This document shows, one piece after another, positions 28,452 to 36,886 of a stretch of 64,000 nt of DNA. Position 1 is the stretch's first letter. Each line of letters starts with the position of its first letter. Both the position numbers and the translations under genes were made by a program. Under the pieces are notes generated by a model, which did not search any database, was not told where the DNA came from, and worked only from the letters and a program-made list of their open reading frames with translations. Location of the stretch: positions 186,001-250,000 of the forward strand of contig NZ_PGGM01000008.1 in assembly GCF_003010965.1 (NCBI RefSeq), given 5' to 3'. This stretch comes from Phyllobacterium sophorae. GTDB taxonomy: Bacteria > Pseudomonadota > Alphaproteobacteria > Rhizobiales > Rhizobiaceae.

Positions 28452-28744
28452 CTATCCGCTCAGGATTGCATTAACCGCTTGCATGACCTGCTTGAACGTT
28501 GCTTTCGTGAGATTTCCGAGTTTGTCGGCATGTGAAGCTTCCATTGTTGCGATCTTGGCGGGCCGAATGACTGAAGGCGCAGGAAGGCCTGCATCATGAT
28601 GGGCACGTATAGGAACATCACCTGTCCGGGGCCGGTTTGCTGCACTGGTGATCATCAGCACCCACCAGGCCGGTGCTGGCGGGTGTTCCGATCGGTGTAT
28701 GGAAATGGAACACGCACAACGTCGCCGGCCTTAAAGGTTGGCAT
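28452..28744 (-). pseudogene. MazF/PemK-family toxin, disabled by internal deletion and frameshift
   Basis: The ATG at 28744 starts a typical toxin N-terminus (PTFKAGDVVRVPFPYTDRNT, then RQHRP), but the frame stops at once after GGC. In the next frame the C-terminal half continues: WVLMITSAANRPRTGDVP, AGLPAPSVIRPAKIATMEAS, ending AVNAILSG at 28452. Roughly 15-20 residues of the central strand expected between RP and WVLMITS are missing at about 28660-28672. The start overlaps the antitoxin stop by 14 nt, as in working pairs. The toxin should be inactive. Confidence 0.75.
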
Positions 28745-28949
28745 AGGCATTTCTGTCCGCTTCGCTGTCCCACTCCGAGAACGTTGCAAACGGGTCGTCG
28801 GCTTGCGCGCGACCTTCCGTCCGCATGAGAATCACGCGACCGTCCTCAATTTGATAGGCGATTTCGTCACCAGGCTTCAGATTAAGAGCCATACGGACCG
28901 CTTGCGGTATCGTCGTCTGCGCTTTGCTGGTCATTTTGCTGGTAATCAT
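28731..28949 (-). CDS. AbrB/MazE-family antitoxin
   Basis: A 72-residue swapped-hairpin AbrB protein: MITSKMTSKAQTTIPQAVRM, then ALNLKPGDEIAYQIEDGRVILMR and an acidic C-terminus (DDPFATFSEWDSEADRNAY) that would clamp a MazF toxin. The ATG at 28949 has AAGGAG 6 nt upstream and is preferred over earlier ones in the frame. The antitoxin is intact although its toxin partner is not. Confidence 0.82.
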   Translation of the reverse strand: MITSKMTSKAQTTIPQAVRMALNLKPGDEIAYQIEDGRVILMRTEGRAQADDPFATFSEWDSEADRNAYANL

Positions 28950-28963
28950 GTGCATCTCCTTGC

Positions 28964-28985
28964 AAGGAAAGTTAGGAATTTCCTT
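28964..28985. promoter_or_regulatory. Probable AbrB antitoxin operator
   Basis: AAGGAAA-GTTAGGAA-TTTCCTT is a perfect 7-bp inverted repeat 15 nt upstream of the antitoxin ATG, just before its Shine-Dalgarno site. AbrB/MazE antitoxins repress from such positions. Confidence 0.5.
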
Positions 28986-29014
28986 ACCAATTGCAAGCAC
29001 GCGTCGCATAGGAT

Positions 29015-29731
29015 TCAAAGATAAAGCGCCTTCCTTACCATCGGATAGACCCGGGCATGGCCGAGCATATAGGCGGTAATCGCGTGGGCATCGAACAGCC
29101 CGTGAAATGCCCGGCCAAGAATGTTGAGCCCGCCCGTATAGGCGCCGAAGGCTGGCATGATCACGCGCGACTGGTCGCTGACAAAACAGCGCCGTTGCAC
29201 CGCCTGTCCGCGCCGCACCACCTTGGCGGCCGGATGCAGGTGTCCTGCGATCTCGCCGGGGCAGGGCGTCTTCGACGGCTCGTGCCGGAAGACGAGATTG
29301 CCAAATGCAAGTTCGGCAAACGTCTCGCCCGGCAGATCCGCGGGGTGCTCCGGATCATGATTGCCGGTGATCCAGATCCACTCCCGTCCTGCCATCAGCA
29401 CGGCAAGTTGCGCCGCATAAAGTGCGGGCAGGCGGGCCGCTGCATCGCCATCGTGGAAACTGTCGCCGAGGCTGATCACGCAGACCGGATTGTAGCGCGC
29501 AATGACCTTGGCAAGCGCAGCCAGCGTCGTTGCCGTATCATAGGGCGGCAGCAGCATCCCACGCCGGGCAAAGGACGAACCTTTTTCGAAATGCAGATCC
29601 GAGACAACGAGAATCCGGTCACAGTCGAGGTAAAGCGCCCCCGACGGATCGCACACGGCCCGCTGCCCGGCAACGGCCATCTCGGCCGTGCCGTGCAAGG
29701 CTGTCTTCGTCGCCTGAAATGCCAAATTCAT
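29015..29731 (-). CDS. pdeM: Ligase-associated metallophosphoesterase PdeM
   Basis: A 238-residue calcineurin-like phosphoesterase with the full metal-binding set: VVSDLHFEKG, SLGDSFHDGD, ITGNHDPEHP and GEIAGHLHP. In many bacteria this protein is encoded with an Lhr-like helicase, a beta-lactamase-fold exonuclease and an ATP-dependent DNA ligase as a DNA-damage-response set. Here it overlaps the helicase stop by 4 nt and all four genes are present. Confidence 0.88.
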   Translation of the reverse strand: MNLAFQATKTALHGTAEMAVAGQRAVCDPSGALYLDCDRILVVSDLHFEKGSSFARRGMLLPPYDTATTLAALAKVIARYNPVCVISLGDSFHDGDAAARLPALYAAQLAVLMAGREWIWITGNHDPEHPADLPGETFAELAFGNLVFRHEPSKTPCPGEIAGHLHPAAKVVRRGQAVQRRCFVSDQSRVIMPAFGAYTGGLNILGRAFHGLFDAHAITAYMLGHARVYPMVRKALYL

Positions 29732-32262
29732 CTGTGGTCCATCATTTCGCGGGTCAACTCGTCGGCGATCTCTTCCAGCAGCCTCTCATGCGCCTCGCCG
29801 GGAACGCGTTCCTTGCCGATTTCCATCATCACGGGAACGGCGAGCGGCGAAATCCGGTCGAGATCCTTGTGCACGATATGCCCCTTGATTCGGCTTAGCA
29901 TATCGGCCAGACGGCGAATGTCGAGAAGGCCCGTTGCGGCATCGGCACGCGTCGCCTGGATCAGGATGTGGTCCGGCTCATGCTCCCGCAACACGTCATA
30001 AATCAAGTCCGTCGAGACTGTCACCTGCCGGCCGGACTTCTCTTGACCAGGGTGGCGTTTTTCCACGAGGCCGGAGATGAGCGCGCAGTTGCGAAAGGTG
30101 CGTTTCAGCATCCAGCTTTCCGCCAGCCAGGCCTCAAGGTCGTCGCCCAGCATGTCCTCGTTGAAGAGCTCTGCCAGCGGCAGCTCATTTTTTTTGAACA
30201 TGCGGCCCATGTCGCTCAGTCCCCAGATAGTGAGCGCATAATCCGTGGCAATGAAGCCGAGCGGTCTCGCCTTGGCCCGCTCCAGCCGCCGCGTCAGCAG
30301 CATGCCGAGCGTCTGGTGCGCCAGCCTGCCTTCGAATGGATAGGTCACCATGTAGGAACGCTCGCCGCGCGGGAATGTCTCGACAAGCAGGCTGCCCGGC
30401 TGCGGCAGGACGGACCTGTCACGCTGGATGCGCAGCCAGTCGCTGACCTGATCGGGCAGGGCACCCCAGCGTTTTGGATCTCCGAGCATGGAGCGCACCT
30501 GATCGGCGAGATAGGTGGTCAGCGGGAACTTGCCGCCGGCATAGGCCGGAATCTTGGCGTCGAAGCCCTCGGCGTTCGATACGATGCACTCGTTCTCGCG
30601 GATGCCCTCGAAGCGCAACACACGTCCGGAGAAGAAAAACGTGTCGCCGGGACTGAGCCCTTCGACGAAATATTCCTCCACCTTGCCTAGCACCGGTCCT
30701 CCCCCCTTGATGATGGCACGTGCATTGGCGCCCTTGCCACGCTGGCGCGTCAAGCGAACATTCAGGCTCGGCGCCTCGATGATGGTGCCGACATTCAGCC
30801 GGTATTGCTGGGCAAAGCGTGGATGCGTCACACGCCACGATCCATCGGCGGTCTGGCGGATCTTGGCGAAACGCTCATAGCTTTTCAGCGCATAGCCGCC
30901 GGTCGCGACGAAATCGACGATGCGGTCGAAGGTGTCGCGCGGCAGTGCAGCGTAAGGCAGGGCGGTGGAGACTTCTGCATAGAGATCGTCTGCATGGAAC
31001 GGCTCGGCGCAGGCCATGCCGAGCACATGCTGGGCCAGCACGTCGAGCGAACCATCGCCGAGCGGCGGCGTATCCTGCGCGCCGACATAATTGGCATCGA
31101 GCGCCGCCTGGCACTCCATCACCTCGAAGCGGTTGGCGGGAACGAGGATGGCGCGCGATGGTTCGTCCATGCGGTGATTGGAACGGCCAATGCGTTGCGC
31201 GAGGCGGCTTGCACCCTTGGGTGCACCGACATGGATGACGAGATCGACGTCGCCCCAGTCAATACCAAGATCCAGCGTCGAGGTGGCGACCACGGCGCGC
31301 AGGGCATTCGCCGCCATTGCCTGCTCGACCTTGCGACGCTTGCTGACATCGAGCGAGCCGTGATGCAACGCAATTGGAAGGTTATCGTCATTCGCCATCC
31401 ACAGATCATGAAACAGGCGCTCGGCCTGGCTGCGCGTATTGACGAAGATCAGCGTGGTCCCATGCCGCTTGATCGCATCGTAAATACCCGGCAGCGCATA
31501 GACCGCCGAATGCCCGGCCCATGGCACATGGTCATCGGTTTCGAGGATGGTGATGTGCGGCTTCGCGCCGCCCTCCACCGTAACGAGGCTGGCCATCGCC
31601 AAATTTCCGCTCTGGGGTAGCAGCCAGCGCCGCAGCGCCTCTGGTTCCGCGACCGTGGCGGACAGACCGATCGTCTGCACGCCCGGCTGCAGACGGCGCA
31701 GCCGCGCCAGCCCGAGAGACAGAAGGTGACCACGCTTGGAAGTGACAAGCGAATGCAGCTCGTCGAAGATTACATAGCGCAGGTCTTCGAAGAAACGCCC
31801 GGCATCCTTGGCCGAGATCAGCAGCGCCAGTTGTTCCGGCGTCGTCAGTAATATGTCCGGCGGCGCCAGTTTCTGCCGCTGGCGCTTGTAGGCGGGCGTA
31901 TCGCCGGTACGCGTCTCCAGCGAAATATCCAGTCCCATCTCCTCGATAGGCCTTTCGAGGTTGCGGCGAATGTCGACAGCCAGCGCCTTCAGCGGTGAAA
32001 TATAAAGCGTATGGACGCCGCGGCTCGTTGTGTTGCTTTTGCCGCGGCCTGCAAGGTCGACCAGGGCCGGAAGAAATCCAGCCAGCGTCTTGCCGGCGCC
32101 GGTGGGCGCGATCAGGAGGGTTGAGTTCCCCTGTTGTGCCTCCTCCAGTAAATCGAGCTGATGCACGCGCGGCGACCAGCCCTTGGCCTGAAACCAGTTC
32201 AGGAAAGGCGGCGGCAGAAGAGGGGTGCCGATATCGGCGAGGGGTACTTTGCTGGTGCTCAC
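29728..32262 (-). CDS. lhr: Ligase-associated Lhr-type DEXH helicase
   Basis: About 844 residues of a superfamily 2 helicase: LLIAPTGAGKTLAGFLPAL (Walker A), YISPLKALAVDIRRNL, YVIFDELHSLVTSKRG (Walker B), TIGLSATVAEPEAL, LIFVNTRSQAERLFHDL and QRIGRSNHRMD (motif VI), then the Lhr winged-helix and core C-terminus. The frame is open up to 33483, but those 400 extra residues are antisense to the exonuclease gene. I take the GTG at 32262; a TTG at 32298 is an alternative. It is divergent from the exonuclease gene. Confidence 0.88.
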   Translation of the reverse strand: MSTSKVPLADIGTPLLPPPFLNWFQAKGWSPRVHQLDLLEEAQQGNSTLLIAPTGAGKTLAGFLPALVDLAGRGKSNTTSRGVHTLYISPLKALAVDIRRNLERPIEEMGLDISLETRTGDTPAYKRQRQKLAPPDILLTTPEQLALLISAKDAGRFFEDLRYVIFDELHSLVTSKRGHLLSLGLARLRRLQPGVQTIGLSATVAEPEALRRWLLPQSGNLAMASLVTVEGGAKPHITILETDDHVPWAGHSAVYALPGIYDAIKRHGTTLIFVNTRSQAERLFHDLWMANDDNLPIALHHGSLDVSKRRKVEQAMAANALRAVVATSTLDLGIDWGDVDLVIHVGAPKGASRLAQRIGRSNHRMDEPSRAILVPANRFEVMECQAALDANYVGAQDTPPLGDGSLDVLAQHVLGMACAEPFHADDLYAEVSTALPYAALPRDTFDRIVDFVATGGYALKSYERFAKIRQTADGSWRVTHPRFAQQYRLNVGTIIEAPSLNVRLTRQRGKGANARAIIKGGGPVLGKVEEYFVEGLSPGDTFFFSGRVLRFEGIRENECIVSNAEGFDAKIPAYAGGKFPLTTYLADQVRSMLGDPKRWGALPDQVSDWLRIQRDRSVLPQPGSLLVETFPRGERSYMVTYPFEGRLAHQTLGMLLTRRLERAKARPLGFIATDYALTIWGLSDMGRMFKKNELPLAELFNEDMLGDDLEAWLAESWMLKRTFRNCALISGLVEKRHPGQEKSGRQVTVSTDLIYDVLREHEPDHILIQATRADAATGLLDIRRLADMLSRIKGHIVHKDLDRISPLAVPVMMEIGKERVPGEAHERLLEEIADELTREMMDHR

Positions 32263-32370
32263 TGCGGCGAATGTAGTGGTGTTGATTGAATGCGCCAAGG
32301 CCTTGTTTGTCAGGATTGCATGGAGCGAAATGCGGCCTATCTTCGTTAGGGGGTAAACCAGAGGATCATC

Positions 32371-33387
32371 TTGCTGAAACGTCCTGAAGCTCTTTTGTGC
32401 TCGACACCTGCCGGCCTCTATTCGCCCGCCGGCGATTTCTATATCGATCCGGTGCGCCCCGTAGATCGCGCACTCATCACTCACGGTCATTCGGACCATG
32501 CACGCTCCGGCCATCAAAAGGTGATGGCGACGCAGCAGACGCTCGACATTATGGGCTTGCGCTATGGCGCGCATTTCGCCGGCGAAACGCAAGCTGCCAC
32601 ACTTGGCAATTCTGTCGAAGTCAATGGCGTCATCGTCAGCTTTCATCCGGCCGGCCACGTGCTGGGTTCGGCACAGATCGCCGTCGAGAAGGATGGCATG
32701 CGCATTGTCGCCTCCGGCGACTACAAGCGCCGCCCCGATCCGACCTGTCTTGGTTTTGAGCCCGTTGCCTGCGATGTCTTCATCACCGAAGCGACCTTCG
32801 CGCTGCCGGTATTCCGCCATCCCGATGGCCGCGAGGAGATTGCCAAGCTGTTGAAATCGGTCGAACAGTTTCCCGAACGCTCCCACCTCGTCGGCGCCTA
32901 TGCGCTTGGCAAAGCGCAGCGCGTCATTCGAATGCTCCGCGATGCAGGGTATGACCGGACCATTTATATTCACGGCGCTTTGGCCAAACTTTGTGACTAC
33001 TACCAGTCGCAAGGCGTCGATCTTGGACCTCTGGCAGCCGCTACCGTCGAAACGGGCAGCGTACAGGATTTTGCCGGCGCCATTGTCGTCGGCCCACCCT
33101 CCGCTTTTGTCGACCGCTGGGCGCGGCGGTTCCCTGATCCTGTCTCCTGCTTCGCGTCCGGCTGGATGCGAATCCGCCAGCGCGCGCGTCAGGGCGGCGT
33201 CGAACTCCCCATTATCCTGTCGGACCATTGCGATTGGGACGAGCTCACCGATACGATCACTGAGCTTGGTCCTTCGCAGGTCTGGGTGACGCACGGGCGC
33301 GAGGAAGCGCTGGTGCGCTGGTGCGCGCTGAACGGCTTTGCCGCGCGTCCGTTGCATCTCGTCGGCTACGAGGACGAGGGAGACTAG
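32371..33387 (+). CDS. Ligase-associated DNA exonuclease (metallo-beta-lactamase fold)
   Basis: A 338-residue protein with the HxHxDH metal site in ITHGHSDHARSGH, an FHPAGHVLGSAQI motif and a later LSDHCDWDEL, as in the exonuclease that accompanies bacterial ATP-dependent ligases. It resembles SNM1/CPSF-type nucleases. TTG at 32371 is the start, with GAGG 7 nt upstream. The ligase gene follows 6 nt after the stop. Confidence 0.88.
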   Translation: MLKRPEALLCSTPAGLYSPAGDFYIDPVRPVDRALITHGHSDHARSGHQKVMATQQTLDIMGLRYGAHFAGETQAATLGNSVEVNGVIVSFHPAGHVLGSAQIAVEKDGMRIVASGDYKRRPDPTCLGFEPVACDVFITEATFALPVFRHPDGREEIAKLLKSVEQFPERSHLVGAYALGKAQRVIRMLRDAGYDRTIYIHGALAKLCDYYQSQGVDLGPLAAATVETGSVQDFAGAIVVGPPSAFVDRWARRFPDPVSCFASGWMRIRQRARQGGVELPIILSDHCDWDELTDTITELGPSQVWVTHGREEALVRWCALNGFAARPLHLVGYEDEGD

Positions 33388-33393
33388 GTCACA

Positions 33394-35019
33394 ATGGAAG
33401 AATTCGCACAGCTCCTCGACCGGCTGGTCCTGACGCCCGCGCGCAACGGCAAGCTCACTTTGCTTGTCGATTATTTCCGCCACACCCCCGACCCGGATCG
33501 CGGACTTGCCCTGGCCGCCATTACCCGTGATCTCGACGTTGCCAATGTCAAACCGGCGATGATCCGCACGCTTGTCGCCGAGCGCATGGACGAGCAGCTG
33601 TTCGCCTATTCCTATGATTATGTCGGCGACCTTGCCGAGACCATTTCGCTCGTCTGGTCGACGGACGAACCTGTCCGCGCCAATGCGGTGCCCACCCTTG
33701 GCGAGGTGATCAGTTCGCTTGCCCGTGCGTCACGCAGCGATGCTTTACGGCTGGTTGAGCGATGGCTCGATCAGCTCGATGCCTCGGCCCGTTACGCTCT
33801 GCTCAAGCTTGTCACCGGCGGCCTGCGCATCGGCGTCTCGGCGCGGCTCGCCAAGCAGGCGCTGGCGCAATTCGGTAAGGTAGACGTCACCGAGATCGAG
33901 GAATTGTGGCATGGGTTGAAACCGCCCTATGAGCCGCTCTTCGCCTGGCTGGAAAACAAGGCGGACAAGCCGCAGAGCCTCGCCGCCGCTCCCTTCCACC
34001 CGGTTATGCTGTCGACTCCGCTCGAAGAGCCGGATTATGCCAGGATCAACGCAACCGAATATGCCGCCGAGTGGAAGTGGGACGGCATCCGTGTGCAATT
34101 GACCGCGGAAGGCGGACAGCGGCGCATCTATTCGCGCACCGGCGATGATATCTCCCATGCTTTTCCCGATATCGCCGATTTCATGACCTTCGAGGGCACA
34201 CTCGACGGCGAATTGCTGGTCGCACGCGGCGCAGAGTCCGGTATCGAGATCGGTGCCTTCGGCGATCTGCAGCAGCGTCTCAACCGCAAGAATGTTTCAG
34301 CCAAGCAGCTCGAAAGCCATCCGGCCTTCGTGCGGCTCTATGACCTGCTCTTCGACGGCGAGGTGGATATCCGTGCCTTGCCCTTTGCCGAGCGCCGCAC
34401 CCGGCTCGAAACCTTCGTCATAAAGCTGGAACCCACCCGCTTCGACCTTTCGCCATTGGTGCCCTACGCGTCCTTCGAGGACCTGGTCGAACTGCGCAAG
34501 GCCCCGCCGCATCCGATCATCGAAGGACTGATGCTGAAGCAACGCTCCTCCGCCTATGTGCCGGGCCGCCCCAAGGGCCCCTGGTTCAAGTGGAAGCGCG
34601 ATCCGTTCATCATCGATGCCGTGCTTGTCTATGCCCAGCGCGGCCATGGCAAGCGGTCGAGCTATTATTCGGACTACACATTCGCCCTATGGACCGGGCC
34701 GGAAACCGAGCCGTACCTCGTTCCCGTCGGCAAAGCCTATTTCGGCTTCACCGACGATGAGCTGAAACAGCTCGACGCTTTCGTGCGCAACAATACGACC
34801 GAGCGTTTTGGCCCGGTGCGCTCGGTGCGGGCCGAGCCCGAACATGGCCTTGTACTCGAAGTGGCATTCGAAGGGCTCAACCGCTCCAAGCGGCACAAGT
34901 CGGGCGTTGCCATGCGCTTCCCGCGCATCTCGCGCCTGCGCTGGGACAAGCCACCCATGGAAGCGGACCGGCTGGAAACACTGGAAGCCCTGTTGCGCGA
35001 TTGCGAAACCGAAGATTGA
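33394..35019 (+). CDS. ATP-dependent DNA ligase (LigB/LigC-like, bacterial cluster type)
   Basis: A 541-residue ligase: an N-terminal helical domain of about 200 residues, the nucleotidyltransferase motif EWKWDGIRVQL with the AMP-binding lysine, IYSRTGDDISHAFPDI, DGELLV, a later GLMLKQRSSAYVPGR and WFKWKRDPFIIDAVLVY, and an OB-fold C-terminus. It seals nicks as part of the helicase/nuclease/phosphoesterase set. It lacks the polymerase and nuclease domains of LigD. Confidence 0.92.
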   Translation: MEEFAQLLDRLVLTPARNGKLTLLVDYFRHTPDPDRGLALAAITRDLDVANVKPAMIRTLVAERMDEQLFAYSYDYVGDLAETISLVWSTDEPVRANAVPTLGEVISSLARASRSDALRLVERWLDQLDASARYALLKLVTGGLRIGVSARLAKQALAQFGKVDVTEIEELWHGLKPPYEPLFAWLENKADKPQSLAAAPFHPVMLSTPLEEPDYARINATEYAAEWKWDGIRVQLTAEGGQRRIYSRTGDDISHAFPDIADFMTFEGTLDGELLVARGAESGIEIGAFGDLQQRLNRKNVSAKQLESHPAFVRLYDLLFDGEVDIRALPFAERRTRLETFVIKLEPTRFDLSPLVPYASFEDLVELRKAPPHPIIEGLMLKQRSSAYVPGRPKGPWFKWKRDPFIIDAVLVYAQRGHGKRSSYYSDYTFALWTGPETEPYLVPVGKAYFGFTDDELKQLDAFVRNNTTERFGPVRSVRAEPEHGLVLEVAFEGLNRSKRHKSGVAMRFPRISRLRWDKPPMEADRLETLEALLRDCETED

Positions 35020-35200
35020 TGTCCCGGCCTGGCACAAAACACGTTACCCGCCCTCTGCTGGCGGCCGCAGAAAATTTGCTGCACAGGATAACCGTACACT
35101 GCTATGTTTCCGTGATCGCACGTTCCTCATGGTCAACCCGGCAAGGACACGATAAGGGTTGAGGCGTGATCGTCATTGCGCAGGGTGTGCAGCTATCCAG

Positions 35201-36649
35201 ATGAGCGATACCGGTAACGAAAAGCCCGTCATTGTTCTGTTCCGTCATGATCTGCGGCTCGGTGACAATGGCGCGCTCCATCGCGCATCGCAGACCGGAA
35301 AGCCGGTCATTCCAATATATCTACGCGACGAAAGAGTGAGCGGCGACAACCGTCCCATGGGCGGCGCCCGGCGATGGTGGCTGCATCATTCCCTGATCGC
35401 GCTTGCTGCTTCACTGCGGGAGCTCGGGGCTCGCCTGGTCCTAAAGCGCGGCAGGACCGACAACGTCATCGACACCCTGATCAACGATACCGGCGCGGAT
35501 ATGGTCGTGTGGAACCGCCGCTATGATCCTCCCGGAGCCGAGATTGACGAGGCGCTGCGGGTGCAACTGTCGCATCGGGCTATCGCAACGCAGACTTTCG
35601 AAGGGCAAATATTGCACGAACCTTCTCTACTCAAGACGGGGGCCGGCGGGCATTACCGCGTCTATAGGCCGTTTTGGCGCGTGCTCAACGCTATGCCCGG
35701 GCTTCGCGATCCGTTGCCGGCACCGCTTGAACTGAAGGGCTGGCAACATGAACTTGCTTCGGACACACTTGATGATTGGGGACTGCTGCCGCACCAGGCG
35801 AACTGGGCCAAGGGATTTTCCGAAGCGTGGAGCCCGGGCGAGAAGGGCGCTCGCGATCGACTCCAGGTTTTCCTCCACGATAGGATCGGCAGTTACGCCG
35901 AATATCGCGACCGGCCGGATATTGAGGCGACATCGCGCCTGTCGCCGCACCTTGCCCATGGCGAAATCACGCCCTTTCAGATCTGGCACGCCACGAGGAA
36001 TCCGATGCTCGATGGACAGCGGGCAGGAGCGGAGAAATTCCGTCAGGAACTTGGCTGGCGCGAGTTTTCCTACCATCTGCTGTACAACAATCCGAAGTTG
36101 CCCTCGGAAAATTACGACACTGCTTTTGATGCTTTCCCATGGGAAAATCGACCCGACCTTCTCAGTGCCTGGAAGCATGGCCGAACCGGCTATCCAATCG
36201 TCGATGCCGGTATGCGCCAGCTATGGCGGACCGGCTGGATGCATAACCGCGTGCGCATGATCGTTGCTTCTTTCCTGATCAAGCATCTGCTTGTCGATTG
36301 GCGCATCGGCGAGGGATGGTTCTGGGAGACGCTGGTCGATGCGGACCCGGCAAACAACGCCGCGAGCTGGCAGTGGGTGGCTGGCTCAGGCGCGGATTCG
36401 GCACCCTATTTCCGCATCTTCAATCCTGTCCTGCAGGGCGAAAAACACGATCCGAAGGGAGACTACGTGCGCAAATTCCTGCCCGAGCTGGCGGCGCTGC
36501 CCGACAAATATCTGCACCGGCCATGGTCTGCGCCCCACGTCACCCTAAAAATGGCGCAGATTGATCTCGGCAAGACCTATCCTTTGCCCATTGTCGACCT
36601 TCAATGTGCCCGTGAAAGGGCGCTGGAAGCCTTTAACAAAACCCGATAA
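35201..36649 (+). CDS. phrB: Deoxyribodipyrimidine photolyase
   Basis: A 482-residue photolyase that repairs pyrimidine dimers with blue light. The N-terminal antenna domain has VIVLFRHDLRLGDNGALHRA; the FAD domain has TSRLSPHLAHGEITPFQ, the WREFSYHLLYNNP segment, GYPIVDAGMRQLWRTGWMHN and NNAASWQWVAGSGADSAPYF. The ATG at 35201 gives a normal N-terminus, although the frame opens at 35159. It lies downstream of the ligase on the same strand, adding to a repair-gene neighbourhood, but 181 nt separate them. Confidence 0.93.
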   Translation: MSDTGNEKPVIVLFRHDLRLGDNGALHRASQTGKPVIPIYLRDERVSGDNRPMGGARRWWLHHSLIALAASLRELGARLVLKRGRTDNVIDTLINDTGADMVVWNRRYDPPGAEIDEALRVQLSHRAIATQTFEGQILHEPSLLKTGAGGHYRVYRPFWRVLNAMPGLRDPLPAPLELKGWQHELASDTLDDWGLLPHQANWAKGFSEAWSPGEKGARDRLQVFLHDRIGSYAEYRDRPDIEATSRLSPHLAHGEITPFQIWHATRNPMLDGQRAGAEKFRQELGWREFSYHLLYNNPKLPSENYDTAFDAFPWENRPDLLSAWKHGRTGYPIVDAGMRQLWRTGWMHNRVRMIVASFLIKHLLVDWRIGEGWFWETLVDADPANNAASWQWVAGSGADSAPYFRIFNPVLQGEKHDPKGDYVRKFLPELAALPDKYLHRPWSAPHVTLKMAQIDLGKTYPLPIVDLQCARERALEAFNKTR

Positions 36650-36886
36650 CCGCGGTTTTCCACACAATCCGACAAAATTTGTCCTCTGTCGCAAGTTGCC
36701 GCATTTCCATCGAAAAGTGCCGTCAAATGGCGCTTTGGTCCATATGGTGCAACATTTTTTTGACGTGCTCGTAAGCCCCGTGTTCAAAAAATATTACAAC
36801 GAAAGCATTACACCCTCCTTGCCTTTGGGAAAATTTTGGCATTTGTTCATGCCTTCGCAATTCTCTTGGAGGGGAAGGATAAGAAA

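Noticed and set aside
32263-33483. Extension of the Lhr-type helicase frame to 1251 residues
   Set aside because: The extra 400 codons are antisense to the exonuclease gene, lack helicase similarity, and known ligase-associated helicases have about 820-850 residues.
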